64,000 nucleotides of DNA, from assembly GCA_031216445.1 (NCBI GenBank), contig CM062219.1:21560501-21624500 (forward strand). Direction: 5' to 3'. The notes beneath the pieces were generated by a model that was not told the origin of the DNA, did no database searches, and saw only the letters and a list, made by a program, of their open reading frames with translations. The position numbers and the translations under genes are program-made. Source of the stretch: Lateolabrax maculatus. Lineage: Eukaryota > Chordata > Actinopteri > Acropomatiformes > Lateolabracidae. Below are positions 47,901 through 61,084 of this stretch, piece by piece. The stretch's first letter is position 1, and the number at the start of each line of letters is the position of its first letter.

Positions 47901-50900
47901 CTAACCTCACAGAATGGTTACCTGTGGTTCTTACAGTCTCTAAAAGCAGAATGGGAGCCAGAGCCTTTAGTTATCAAGCTCCTCTTCTGTGGAAGCAGCT
48001 CCTAGTTTGGGTTTGGGAGGCAGACACCCTCTCTTCGTTTAAGAGTATGCTAAAAATGTTCCTCTTTGATAAAGCTTATAGTTAGGGCTGGCTCAGGTGA
48101 GTCCTGAACCATCCCTTAGTTATGCTGCTATAGGCATTTCTGCTGTAGATTCTGGATCTGTGATTGCCGGCCGTCTACTGCCCCCATGTTCCTGCTCCAC
48201 ACTCACTGCTGCAGTTGTTATTATTATTAGTCTGATTTGTTGTCTCTCCTCCTGTTCTGTCTCCCCTCTCCCCCTCTCTCCTCCCCTTTCAACCCAACTG
48301 GGTCGATGCAGATGGCCGCCCACCCAGAGCCTGGTTCTGCTCGAGGTTTCTACCTGTTAAAAGGGAGTTTTTCCTTCCACTGTCGCCAAGTGCTGCTCAT
48401 GGTGGGAGCTGTTGGGTCTCTGTGAATAATATTTTAAAGAGTATGGTCTAGACCTACTCTATGTGAAAAGCGTCTTGAGATAACTTTTGTTATGATTTGG
48501 CACAAATAAAATTGACTTGACTTATGTGGAAAGACGTCAATAAAAAGCAGCCTAATCGCACTGGCAGTGATAAGTGTGTATGTCATAGTAAATGTTCAAT
48601 TGAGTCCAAGGGAACAACAGAGATCAGTAAAACTATGGAAAGAAAAAGACAACAAAGACAAATGAGAAGCAACCCTTATATTTATAGGTGATCTGTATCT
48701 GGAATGTATCATAAACTACTCATGTTGATGCAGGATTACAACTGGAGCATATCCGAAAATCCCGGCTGAAACATGTCAGGTGTAGACTGAGGATGTAGAC
48801 TTATCTCAGTTAGTTCAATGTGACACCAGTAAAACATTTCAATTGCATATCTTCAATCTCAACAAACTTGCCAACTACAGTAACGTACCTGAAGGTGTCT
48901 CCGACACGGTCACGGAAGTAAAGAAAGCCCCTGTGATCATGGAACAGGAGGTCTCCTGTGTTGAAATAGACGTCCCCAGCTTTGAACACACCCCTGAGCA
49001 GCTTCTTCTCGGACTGGACCTTGTTCCCAGCGTAGCCCAGGAACTGGTTCATAGCTGTCAGAGGAGCTACCAGGATGCCTGCCTCTCCTGTGCGCAGAAA
49101 CAGGATGTTAATTTAATGGACATGAGCTCTTCCTCTGTGCACACAGCTATGTACTACACACTGAATGACTTCCATGTTCAAGGACTTGGCATGTGATTCA
49201 TTTACCTATTTGTGCTCGTATGCATCTACCAGAGTCTGTTCGCACTGGCTCGTATGTTTGCGGGTCATATCTCAGGAGCTCAAAGGGCATAGAAAGCTGT
49301 AAAAGAAGACATGACAATAGTTGTGACTTGATGAGCCACTGCTTTAGCAGTTACCTTCTGACTAATAGGTTATATACCATACAGTCAGTAATGTATTTAT
49401 ATACAAGTCTTAAAACATCTATATTCATTAAACTGTACAGTACATTGCTGCCATTGTATATAATGTATACATTTTAAAGACTCTCTCAAATTCTCCAGTT
49501 TGATTTGGAAATTTAGAAATATACTGTATGTACTTGCTTTTTCTAATGTTCCCCTATAATGTTACTTTATATCTCTTTTTCCATTATACTTATTGTTAGA
49601 CTCATTGTTAATGTTATACTTGTTGTTGTTGTTGTTGTTGTTGTTGTTACTTATTGTACATTTCAAATGTGCTCCTTTTTCTCTTTCTTTTTTACTTTTG
49701 CTCGCTTTAACTACTTAACATTGCCTCTACTGGAGATGGTAAAAAAGCTCATCAGCCAGGTTTCCAGAAGCAGAAGCAGGTAGCTGTTTTCAGTGAAAAA
49801 GCTCCAATAAAGTCAGTGTACACGAGCTGCTCAGTAGACAGACACAGTAGAGAGCAGCTGGGGAACACAGTGGAGCATTCAGCAACTAAAGAGACAGATG
49901 TTTACCTCAGGAGGTGGTGGACACCAAAACAGAGCTAAAAGAGGGTAACTATGGACTTGGATCCATCAGGACACATACCACTCCAAATGAATGTGGGTTT
50001 GTCAGTATGGAGTTCTGCCCTCAAATGGCCAATAAACTGATGATCTCAATATAAACAATGAAAATAGAAATGGAAACACTTCAGCTTCTGTATAGAACCT
50101 GTCAACAGCTTTGGGTGGTTAAAGAAGATGGAGTACCTTGTAAACCAGACAATAAAGAAACAGCATTATTATTTTGGGTCAGAAACCTGGACTGACACAG
50201 TCCAGGAGCTCCTCCAAACAGAACATAAACCGAGGCTGGTTTTAGGCAATTTAAGGGAGGCTTGCTATAGCCTGTATTTCCCACAATACAAGCAATATCA
50301 TATTTTAATTAGACCCACCCTGTTTGGTAAATGTCCACTTCTTTTAAACTGAGATAGCCATTACTAGTAAACTACCTGTATGTGTAAAATTGTTGGCGTG
50401 CCCCTTTAACATGTCAACACTTGGCTTAGAAGACACCTTCAAAACCAAATTTCTGCCAAGGAGGAAATAAATATCCTTGCCAGAAATACTGAGTCAAAGT
50501 TATACAGTAAGTTCTCTTGGGCAAATTTTCAAAATGGTAAAAACTTGTTTCCAATATGACAAAACAGCCATCTATATGTCTTAACTTCAAAAACACAAGA
50601 TACAGTGTAATACAGAGTGTAGAGAGGTCCAGGTCCAGAAGAAACATGACTAAATGTTTTATTTCTTACCTTGTTGAAATAGCTTGCCCTGCCGATCGGC
50701 CCAGCCTCGTCAGTGTAGTTGAGGAAGCCAATGCTGGCCTCCGTCAAGCCGTAACCCTCTCTGATCTTGATCCTACCAAAGCGTCTGACAAACTCCCTCC
50801 AAACATCTGACCTGAGACCACTTCCTGCTGCCAACCGAACACTGTGGGCTCTCTCCTCTGGAAGCTGGAGGCAGGAAATGGGAAATTGGGAAATATGCTT

Positions 50901-53900
50901 ATGTTTTAGCTTGTCTAGAGATGGTGAGAAGATTTATACCACACATGCATTTCTGTGTGTCCTGTAGAGAGATGGGTCTGGGCTGTGTTTAGCGTAGTTC
51001 TGATCAGACTGGAAGCAGTAAGAAAACTGCTCGAAAAAGTGGATATTTATAGGTGATTGGCAGACAATACCAACGGTTTTACAGTTTATGAACTTATATA
51101 AATATCAACTAAGGCAGGTACTGTATTCTTACACTTTAGTCAAAATATAGTGCTCTATTATTTAATTTTATTTTTATTTTTATAAATAAAGTTGTATTTA
51201 ATCAAACTGCCACACACTAATACAGGCTCGTCTTGAAGGGCTGCAGTCATTTCTGCAAACCAGCAGCTTTCACCCAATATATTTTTTGGGCACAAATACA
51301 AAGAAGCTAAGCTTCATAAGGCTACATCACTAAGATTCATGGTCCTCTGAGGATGAATCTTTCATTGACTCCCAGACCATCTAGCTGTCACCATCAGGAC
51401 AGAATTTCCAGTTGTACACAACAAACATTTAAATCCAAACAGCAGATTCCATGATATTTACTGAGCACACATTCAGCCCCTCTACAGATAATGCTCACAG
51501 AATAGACTTGTACCATCCCATATGATCATAATATTGTTATCATAATGAACATTGAAGCCTCTAAGGGCTGCTACTTTGTCTTTAAAATTTTAGTCCAATG
51601 TTATAAATAAAAATGAAGTGCCGGACTATTACATATAGATGAGCTTATATTACATTCAAGCACTCACTAAACAAGTTCACACAATGCTGATTAAGCCTCT
51701 CACCGCCTGTAACTCTCTCTGTAATTCGAAGTATACCAGAGTTTTAAATCTGGTGTCTGTGGCGACATTCCTGCACTGGAGCACTGGATGTGAGGCGCAG
51801 AGTTAAAATACAGAAAGCGATCGGCGAGCTGACAGCAAGTTGCTGGCTGGACTACAGGAGGTAACTAAGGTTGTGTATTAAACACAAGAGGCCTCACTTT
51901 ATTTTCGTTGGCCAACTGTTGCATCGAAGAATTCATTCATTGGTACTGGTAGCTGTGTGTTCTGTATTGAGCACTGACTGTATAAGACACTGTGAGGTCT
52001 TTTTGTGTTTCTTTTTGTCTGCACTTTTTTTTGCACTCTGACTGGCACCACGGCTCCAAGTCACACCGCTACAATACATCATAAGCATGCGTAGACAGTG
52101 TTTGAGTTATTTACAGATTACTCTCACTGCCAGAAGTGGTAGACAAAAGTTCCCCACTCCCACTTTAAGGTTGCACTCAGACCAGCCTGCAGTGGGGCTT
52201 GCTGAAGACAGACTGTAGTCATGAAGTGACACTCCCACACTGCCGCACAACACTGCGCTAATCGCCGCAACGCCTGATTTGGTCTGAATGCAGCCTTAGG
52301 GTGAATAAAATTACCTTAGTTTTATATGTTGTCAGTCTTACCGTGGGATAGTTGACCAGGTATCGACAGAGCTCTCCTATGTACTGCATCACGGTCACAT
52401 TGTGTTTCACACAGTCCTTCCAAAACTGACTGGCAGAAAACTTCTTTTTTAACACACATGTTGCACCTGTGATCCAAATGAGAAGATAGAGAAAAGATGG
52501 CAAGGCAAACAGTAAGTAGTGTAGGACCATATACTGCTAAAAACGCAGATTTATGATACATGTCTAACAATTCAATACAATTTATTTATAGCTGGAACTG
52601 TGGTGAGAAATGTCCTCTGCTTTGTTTCTCCTGGTATGAAAGGAAGTGAGAATTCCTTATAGGCCCATAAAAAGGATATCCGTTGGCATGATGGTTTTCC
52701 TCCAGCATTTGCCTTGGACTTTATAATGTACTGAATGTAAATGACAAATCTTCCAGGAATTGTGTCTGTTCGTCAGGATCATAAGCTGCGATAGTCACTA
52801 AACTCTGTTTACTCTGTGGAAAAACACAGCTAGGGAAAGGACCAATCAACTAAATACTTATAGAAGATAACAACCCTAAGAGCTGCAGGGACAAAATCTG
52901 TCTTTTTTATTTGCACTGTTTCACAGTTTGATACCTCAAATGGCACAGTGGTTATGATGGACCCATCAACAGGGGATTGGGTAGGATTTCCCACTCCTAA
53001 AGTAAAAGCTGTGAGAAACTGAGGATAGCTTGGAATTATAATCCTTAAAGATACAGTGTAGTTCAACTTTTCAGAAAATTTGATTTCCAAGAGGGAGATG
53101 AGAAATTGATACCATTGTCGTGACGGCGTGTTCAGTACAGAGCCGGACCCAGGACGTGGTTAGCCTAGCTTAGCAGTTTGAAAGTTCACAAATACACCTC
53201 CTAACCCCTCTAAAGCTCACTGACTTACACATTGCATCTGATTTGTTTAATGTGTACACAAACAGGGGCTTTAGGGGCAGCACTGACTTCTACCTGAACA
53301 GGTAGATTGTTGTTCCTTCCAAACCTCTTGGAAATTACATACCATAGAAAGAAGGACAGCATTTGTCCTCCTGCTTCACAGACTTTGGGAGAGAAATTAC
53401 ATGACAAACAAGAAAAACTTGTTGTCTATGTGTATGTTAAGGCAAAGTAATAACTTATTAATTAATTAATTAATTATGAATTTCATGGCAATTGCCCTAG
53501 AAAAAAAACTTAGTTTAAACTCTACACGGATTGAAGGACAGCTGTGCTTACCGAGGTGTATGCATCCTCCAAGCCCTAACAGGGAAGCAGACATGTGGTA
53601 AAGAGGAAGAGTGATGTAGATGATATCATCAGATGTGGCTCCACACATTTGAAAGAAGGCCATACTTACAATGGCTTTCAGATGCCCTACACGGGCTGCC
53701 TTGGAGAGACCTGGAAGAGAATGGAAAGAGAGAGTCAAGCCACATTTTATTCAGAACACACTTACTGCATTTTATAGCAGTTTTTTAATCAGTGTGTGGC
53801 TGAACTGCAGTATATGCATAATAAATTCAATAGCCATGACATGTAATATTTTAGCTTAGAAGTTGCTTAACTCTGAGGATAAGTGTTAAATGTCTTATAA

Positions 53901-56900
53901 TTTTCTCCAGCTTGACAGGGGATTTGAGAGATCTGAGATAACTGTATTTGCTGGACTATATTACACTATTTCATTTATATTTTACTTTACTTAGTTTATT
54001 TCATTTTATAAACCAAACATTGGACAAATTGAAATATTGACCTGATGATGGCGTAAGATGAAAAATGTGAGGGTCATCAAAGTTATTACAGTTTATCCTG
54101 AGAGAACATGAATGTCTTGCTCCACATTTCATGGCAATCCATCCAATAGTTGTTGAGGGCAACTGACCGACAGACTAACATTCCAATCCCTAGAGCCATG
54201 CAGCTAGCATGGCTAAAATATGAATACTACATACTACAACCACCTGAATTATTGAAGGAAAGAAGAAAAACATTGATATAACTGGTGACCTTTTAACAGA
54301 AGTGTACATTTAGCAGCTTTTCTGATGCTGCATATCGTAAGATCGTCCTCATCTGCTGCTTCATCTTCATCATCATGTATAATTCCATGACAACTGGACA
54401 AACTAATCAAACCAATTTATTGAGACAGATACTCAGCAGCTTGTGGTGACATTCTTTAGTCATTTTATTTACAAGACTGCTAATGAACTTTGAAGCTCAG
54501 CTAATAAGCCAACATGGACAAAAAAAACTTGTATTAAAATGGAAATGAAATACTTAAGATAATACTAATGAAAACATGTTTTAATTTCTTTTAAACAATA
54601 CATAACAAGTAAAAGTTAGTATTTGCTTCTTCTATCTCTTTTTAACTTGTTAAAGATGCCACCAGGTGTTCAGTTTATTAGTTTGATTATTTTTCTATTC
54701 TCAGTAGGGGTCCTTTTAATTATTTACAGTTTATTTATTATTATTTACTATTATTTCATGACTGTTATTATTATGGCAGTGTTCATTTATTGATACAGGT
54801 GTGATGAGGTTGCTGGATGCTGAATGTGCTTAAAATAATCACAGATCTGGGTGTGTGCAGAGGAGGACTGTTGTGCAGTCGATACAATGGGTCAGGTTTT
54901 TACATTTTTTACTTTAACAAAGCAGTGCCTGGATTTTGTTAGGGCTTCCTCTTCCTCACTTGTGGACACTATGTTGTATTTCATTATTGTCAGCTCCAAC
55001 TAGGGCTTCCTCCATTGTTTTTTCTAACTCCAACAGTGTCTTTTCTAGAAACTAAAGACACTCAGATGTGATTTTTGTACAGTATAAGGTGGGTGGCCAT
55101 CTGTAGGTTATGTAATAGAAGAACACAATGCTCATGCAGTACCTGTGGTGCCTGAAGTAAAAATGAAGAGAAAGTTTGACATGATGTCAACTTTAGGAAG
55201 GTCACTTAGGGTTTCTCCAGACATGCGCTCCACCTTATCTAGTAAACTATTGTAATCCTCAGACGGTGATGTGTGATCCACCACCCACACAGCCATCTTG
55301 TCCTTCTTCAGATCAGGAAGCACCTCCTCCACCAAACGCACCAAATCTGGATAAACATACACAATGGGTTATCCAACCAAGCCAGTGAACAAACACATAC
55401 AAAGAGCTGTTCGTTCCACCCTATGGTCATTTTAGAGGCTGTAGTTTGTTGTTTCTTATCAGACAGAATGAAGGTTCCATCTCTCCATGTCCTCCCCTAC
55501 ACACATTGTGTGAAGTTGTGATCAAGATAACACCTTCCATGATCATTTACAGACATGACATTCAAAGAATTTAGATTTAAAAGTCAATATAATGGTATCC
55601 TTCAGATTCAGGGCTACACGCCATTTAAATACATGGGTGTGCTGATTGATGGGAGAAGTCATGGCAATGTACTTTGCTCTCTACCTGTCAACTATCAGCA
55701 CTACTGATAGCATTTCACATGTTGGGAGACTTCTATCAGCAGGGCCTGAGCTGAAAATTTAAAAATTTTACTGTACAATAAAGGACAGATAGTAATGTTA
55801 CAACAGCTGCCGCATTGACCTTTCTGGAATTAAAGCATTTCACTCATTGTAATTAGGAAGTGAAAACTAGTGCAGAAGTTTCACACCCTCATTTTAACAG
55901 CTGGAGTCTGATGGACACACACTTTAAATGTTGATTTGGTGTTAACTGTAATGACAAAATGGGAAAAAGACATTCAAATAAACTTCCCAGTTCTACTCCG
56001 AGATATTGGGAATTTCTCAACAAACCATTGGCAAAATGGCTGCAAAGCCACAATTGCCGGCAGCTACATCTAAATTGGGCAGCAACTAAATTGCTTGTTT
56101 AGTTTGACCAACAGTTTTAACCGCAAAGACATTTTATCTATGATGATATGACAAATAGAAATCTTTACATGAGAGAAGCTGGAACCAGATAATGTTTGGC
56201 AACATAATAAATAACCATAACGTTTAATCAGTTACTAAAGGTAAACCATATGTATTGGCCTGCACAGTATCCTGCTCTTGTACATACTTTTAGCATTTTC
56301 ATAGCTACTTTACATGACATTGCATACTTTACCCCTTTATTTTTTATACAGTTTCTGTATTCTAACGGTGGAAAGTAATTTATTATTGTACATTTACTCA
56401 AGTACTGTACATCGGTGCAATTTGGAGGTACCTGTGAGGTACCTGAGTATTTCCTTTTCCTATTACTTTACACTTCTATTCCCCTACATTTTAGAGGCAA
56501 ATATATTTTTACTACACCACAATGACACTTTTTACGGCTATAGTTACTAGTTACTTTTCAAGTTAAGATTTTACATACAACCCTTTGAAAAAAGATGAGG
56601 ATTGTTATTGATTAAACTATCCAAAAATACCGTATATAAATTAGTTGAATTTAGCTGCACCTTGGCCTGCCACAACATTAACATGATGCTGAACACATGA
56701 ACACATTAATGCATCAATAATGATAACTAAATATTATAATGTATACATTATTATAATTGTCTGAGAGGGGGCATCCTGCATAGCAAGTACTTTTACCTTT
56801 GATACCTTGAGTGCATTTTGCTGATATAATTTCTGTGCTTTCAATAAAGTAAAATTTGATGGTATTTCTTCCTCCACTGCTGTGTTCGCATTTCATTCCA

Positions 56901-58187
56901 TATTATTATATCCTATATTGCTCCATATTTTCTATCCACATTCACTTTTTAATTACTTATATTCTACTACTTTTTAAACAGTACATACTTTTTTCTTTTT
57001 CTTATTTTTGTTTGCCTACATTTGCATTATTTAAATTATTTTAAATAGTGTATGGAGACTACGTATGTCAATGCCTTTTTCCTGTGTATGCTATGTGTGA
57101 TATGTATATGTGGATGTAATGAATACATTTTGAATCTGTCAGATAAAATTAGCTGAATAGACTTGGAATAAGTCAAAATAATGGAGGCTTCTCCGCTTTC
57201 TCTTCCTGTTCTGTTGACATGTTGAGATGCAATAAAAGGCCAATTGGGCAGAAGTAGAAGAAGTCCTTTGATGACTACTTCTTATAAATTAGAATTAAAC
57301 TATGAAAATTATCTTTTTAATGTATTTTGTATCAAAAGTGTATTAGAATACATTGTACATAAGAAGGAAATTGTAGAGAACACTGTGCTCAAATCATGGG
57401 AACCCTAACTTGGGGTGGAGGGCCCTAAAAGTGTTTGTCCGGCCCTGCTTGTGGAATGGTGAACCAGTATTATAGCCTGCTGTGTCTTTTACAATAACAA
57501 CTGACTTTCTGATGTATGTAATGTAGATTGTAGCCACTCCTGCGGGGAGTGGCTGTTGGAGGATTTTTTTAAATGCTCCACAAAGTTCCTGTGGTCTGAA
57601 GTGAACAGGGTTCATAAGAGTTTACTTCAGCTAACGCAATTGCCCGAACTGCGTAAAAAAAATAACAAAAAAAAAAAAAAAAAAAAACGTGAGAGAAAAC
57701 GTGCAATACCTGCGCCAACAACAAGCGTCTTGGCTCCGCAGCTGTGGAAGCAGTGAAGCAGAGATTTGGCTTTAATGTTGACGTTGAGAAAGGCGACTTC
57801 ACAGCCCAGTTTGCACAGTCCCAGCCACGCACAGATAAAGTCTGGCTCGTTGAACATCAACAGGGCAACAATGTCTCCTTGTTTCAAAGAGCCCTCCGTC
57901 CTGAACGCGTTAGCAAACTGGTTACTTCTCCTGTCCACATCCTGGTATGTCAGAGTCCGCTCTTCGAAGATGATGAAGGGTTTGTTCGGGCTTTTCCTCG
58001 CCTGGTAGAGAAAACAGTCGAGGTACGTGATGATTCCTTGCTGCATACGTGTCTGCAGGGTCATTTTGTACCTCCGAAGCTTCAAGTAATAAATCAGATC
58101 CACCCAGAAGAAGGGATAGACCATCCTCTGGTAGAGCAGGAGAGCCAGCAGCCCTGCTGAAACGCTGCTAATTACCAGAGTTATCAT
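44953..58187 (-). CDS. slc27a6: SLC27A6 / FATP6, very long-chain fatty acid transport protein, 10 coding exons, 618 aa
   Basis: Membrane acyl-CoA synthetase that couples long-chain fatty-acid uptake to CoA activation. Exons (5' to 3'): 58187-57710, 55346-55143, 53710-53552, 52466-52342, 50864-50670, 49296-49206, 49087-48889, 46407-46310, 45348-45218, 45129-44953. All introns are GT-AG with consistent phases. An N-terminal hydrophobic helix (about 2-20) is followed by KPFIIFEERTLTYQDVDRRS. The AMP-binding motif IFTSGTTG (about 221-228) crosses the exon 2/3 junction. Later come ATCVLKKKFSASQFW, GELCRYL, GYGLTEASIGFLNYT and the FATP signature DRVGDTFRWKGENVSTTEV (from about 474). It ends DYILLTVPLYQEIVSGKIRL. 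Human SLC27A6 is 619 aa, and the C-terminus and ATCVLKKKFSASQFW favour FATP6 over FATP2. The start is the ATG giving MITLV; no in-frame ATG lies upstream in exon 1. Confidence 0.95.
46640..48525 (+). mobile_element. L2-like LINE, copy B, in two pieces in SLC27A6 intron 7
   Basis: The left piece (about 46640-47116) matches copy A from CTGGAGCATTTGATTGGC through the YADD region (CACTGCTATGCAGATGATAC) and then carries a displaced 3' UTR segment (CTACTGCCCCCATGTTCCTG). About 630 bp of unrelated DNA follows. The right piece (about 47745-48525) resumes at GATCCAGAATGCTGC and runs to the AAATAAAATTGACTTGACTT tail. Many frameshifts and small deletions are present. The element lies opposite to the host gene's orientation. 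Confidence 0.8.
49619..49648. repeat. (TTG)n microsatellite in SLC27A6 intron 5
   Basis: About nine uninterrupted TTG units. Confidence 0.95.
53457..53478. repeat. (TTAA)n short tandem repeat in SLC27A6 intron 3
   Basis: About five TTAA units, located some 75 bp from the exon 3 donor. Confidence 0.85.
54040..54215 (+). repeat. Dispersed fish repeat, copy 2, in SLC27A6 intron 2
   Basis: Contains GACCTGATGATGGCGTAAGA, ATTTCATGGCAATCCATCCA, ATAGTTGTTGAG and GCAGCTAGCATGGCTAAAA in the same order as the copy at 20012-20360. Confidence 0.75.
56360..56830. repeat. Non-coding dispersed element in SLC27A6 intron 1
   Basis: Starts GGTGGAAAGTAATTTATTAT, with TTTACTCAAGTACTGTACAT, CCTACATTTTAGAGGCAAAT and TAGTTACTAGTTACTTTTCA. 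It ends with AAGTACTTTTACCTTTGATA and TGAGTGCATTTTGCTGATA. This ordered text is a well-known abundant fish repeat (from memory), probably a MITE. The copy looks nearly complete. Superfamily is uncertain. Confidence 0.65.
57666..57687. repeat. Poly-A run just inside SLC27A6 intron 1
   Basis: About 22 A on the plus strand (T on the gene strand), some 22 nt downstream of the exon 1 donor (intron start 57709). Confidence 0.9.
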
Positions 58188-58420
58188 CTTCACGCGAAAA
58201 CACCACAACTCACCTCAAGACTGCTGCAAAACTTTAAATAACAGGCTGCAGTCGCGCATGTCTTCAGGAAACCTGCAGTCAAGCTGATAGTCCACTCATT
58301 ATGCAATTTCACAGCAGCACCGTGACAGCCAATGAGCTGCGAGCAAGCAGATGAGCATGTGTAGATAGAACAGGGCCGCTGCCAACTGTTCCAGGGCTTG
58401 AGGAAGGAAGCTGTTTTAAT
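58188..58420 (-). promoter_or_regulatory. SLC27A6 5' UTR and proximal promoter region
   Basis: Immediately upstream of the start codon. The minus strand has a TATTTAAAG TATA-like run at about 58232-58240 and the plus strand a CCAAT (about 58329-58333). The assignment rests on position only. Confidence 0.35.
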
Positions 58421-58740
58421 TAAAAGAAACACTTACTTGTACTACAGAAGAAGAGTTTTGTGTTCAGTTCCTACAAACTTGGTTATTTTGTTAAAGTTAT
58501 TGAAGGCTGGACAAAAATAATAGAATCAACCACAGCAGGCCCTTAAAATTGATTGAGATTATTTTAGTTTTTTTGCTCTGTTGTTATTTTTCATTAAACA
58601 CACTCACATAGGCCCAACATACACACACAGGACCTTTAGACATGTATTGATTGTGGAGAGGTGGCATTCTTCGTACCCAGTCCATGCTGGACTTGAACCG
58701 GTCACCCTACGGTTCCCAAGCCAAGTCCCTACAGCTGACA

Positions 58741-59775
58741 TGAAAAGTTATTTCGAGCAGAAACCCAGTCAGATTTGGTTTAGAAAAAGGGAGCCACCCT
58801 CAAGGGAGAAGCACAACCAGAGTTATTGGCTCTATCGGACCTTGATGATGTGTGGAGCGGCTCTTACACCGAGCAATTTGAGTACCACCTCAGCATCTGA
58901 GATTGAAGAGAAGTTCAGATTTCACAGATGCCACCAGGTAGAGGGCGGGTCTGTTGCAGCATTACTAAAGTTAGCTGAACACTGTTCATCACGCTTTGAA
59001 TTACACTTTGAGAGACAGGCGGGTGTGTGGTTTATGGCCTAAGGAAGCCCTGAAGAAATTACGCACACAAAACAACTCTTGCGAAAGCCATAAATATCAG
59101 TGCAATCAAAGCAAGCCTGGCAGCTGAATGCAAACGGGAGAGTGCACAAAATCAGCAGTGGCTTAATCTACAGAAATTCATAAGGCACCTTTCACTGTGC
59201 CCTCCTGACACAGTCTTACATACATAGCATACAAAGGACATCAGGTGCTCATGCACGGAATGACTGGTGTAACTGTTCAGTTCAATGGCCAAGCTTCCGG
59301 TTTATGTTACCAAGGGGAACTATCCTGCCATGGTGGCACGTGTCTGACTGAAGAAAATCAGGCTAGACTGGAGGACAGTAAGGCCACAGGAACATGAAGA
59401 GGTTTCCTGTGATGAGCTACGCAGCATGTGAGACCTGGTAGCAAACCAGTGCTTGTGAAAAATGTAGTAATGCCAATGTAGTGAACTGCTATGCCCAGGT
59501 AAAAGTTGGAAGGGACTGACGCCTGTCAAGAAGATTTTAAAAGGACTAAAGACATGCTGAGTAAGTCAGAGGTTCTGACTCACTTCAATCCATTTCTTCC
59601 AACTCAGCCTGTGACGCCTCTCCTTGTGGAGTGGGGACGGTCGTGCTACCAAACTGAAAACAAAAAGCCAGCTGCTTTTGTGTCGAAGACTGCAGAGACA
59701 CATTTTACTCAGCTAGAACAAGCAGCACTGAGCATGCTATTTGGAGTATGGGATATCCAGAAGGGTATCTGGTAA
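58741..59775 (+). mobile_element. Ty3/Gypsy LTR-retrotransposon remnant (gag and RT/RNase H pieces)
   Basis: The left part (58741-59130) reads in broken frames as a gag-like segment, including VAALLKLAEHC and a diverged LRDRRVCGLWP-type motif typical of fish Gypsy gag. A right piece (59506-59775) resembles the end of RT and the start of RNase H (FKRTKDMLSKSEVLTHFNPF, then KPAAFVSKT and LEQAALSMLFGVW). The intervening protease and RT core are missing and no LTRs were found, so it is a deleted, inactive relic. Confidence 0.65.
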
Positions 59776-59832
59776 ATATACAGTATATGTCCAACCCATG
59801 TTCGCTGTGAATACAACAACTGAAAGACTATT

Positions 59833-61005
59833 CAAGTCAAGTCAATTTTATTTGTATAGCGCTGAATCATAACAAAAATTATTTCAAAACACTTTTAAAA
59901 TAGAGTAGGTCTAGACCATACTATTTAAAATATTATTTACAGAGACCCAACAATTCCCGCCATTAGCAGCACTTGGTGACAGTGGTGAGGAAAAACTCCC
60001 TTTTAATAGGTAGAAACCTCGAGCAGAACCAGGCTCTGGGTGGGCGGCCATCTGCATCGACCCAGTTGGGTTGAAAGGGGAGGAGAGAGGGGGAGAGGGG
60101 AGACAGAACAGGAGGAGAGACAACAAATCAGACTAATAATAATAACAACTGCAGCAGTGAGTGTGGAGCAGGAACATGGGGGCAGTAGACGGCCGACAAT
60201 CACAGATCCAGAATCTACAGCTCCAGAGGCAGAAATACCTGCAGAAAGTGAGAAGGCGAAAAAGCACAGAAAGCACAAGGACTACCAGGAAGAGGTGGAG
60301 TTAGTAACATGTATTAGCTGGATAAGAATACGTACGGATAGAGAGGGAGAGGAGGAGAAAGAAGCTCAGTGCATCATGGGAAATCCCCCGGCAGTCTAAG
60401 CCTATAACAGCATAACTAAGGGATGGTTCAGGACTCACCTGAGCCAGCCCTAACTATAAGATTTATCAAAAAGGAACGTTTTTAGCATACTCTTAAACGA
60501 AGAGAGGGTGTCTGCCTCCCAAACCCAAACTGGGAGCTGATTCCACAGAAGAGGAGCTTGATAACTAAAGGCTCTGGCTCCCATTCTACTTTTAGAGACT
60601 TTAGGTACCACAAGTAACCCTGCATTCTGTGAGTGTAGTGCTCTAGTGGGGTAATACAGTACTATCAGCTCTTTAAGATATGATGGTGCCTGACCAATAA
60701 GAGCTTTGTAAGTGAGGAGGAGGATTTTAAATTCTGTTCTGGAATTTACATTGAGCCAGTGCAGAGAAGCTAATAGTGGAGAAATATGTTCTCTTTGGTA
60801 GTTCCTGTCAGTACACGTGCAGCTGCATTCTGGATCAGCTGGAGAGTCTTTAGAGACTTATCGGGGCAGCCCGATAATAAGCAATTACAATAATCCAACC
60901 CAGAAGTAACAAATGCATGGACTAGTTTTTCTGCATCTTTTTGAGACAGGATATGCCTGATTACTGATACTTTTTGCATGCCTGAAGTTTGACTAACTTA
61001 TCTTT
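59833..61005 (-). mobile_element. L2-like LINE, copy C, with internal deletion
   Basis: The minus strand ends with GCGCTATACAAATAAAATTG and TGACTTGACTTGA. The 3' UTR and the C-terminal coding part match copy A (CATATCCTGTCTCAAAAAGA through the QNAAARVLTG region). Upstream, the text jumps from CTTCAGGCATG directly to ATCAGGCATATCCTG. The segment between these two points of copy A, about 260 bp, is missing apart from a few filler bases. It is a truncated, inactive copy. Confidence 0.85.
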
Positions 61006-61084
61006 TCCAAACACAACACAACCAGTACACACAATTTTAGACGCCATTGCTTGTTTACATTCTGGTTCCTACCACCTCATTCCC

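Noticed and set aside
57744..58160. 138-codon plus-strand open frame
   Set aside because: Antisense shadow of SLC27A6 exon 1.
58670..58745. tRNA-like text (GGACTTGAACCGGTCACCCT)
   Set aside because: It resembles the B-box side of degraded tRNA-derived repeats, but no A box or cloverleaf could be assembled.
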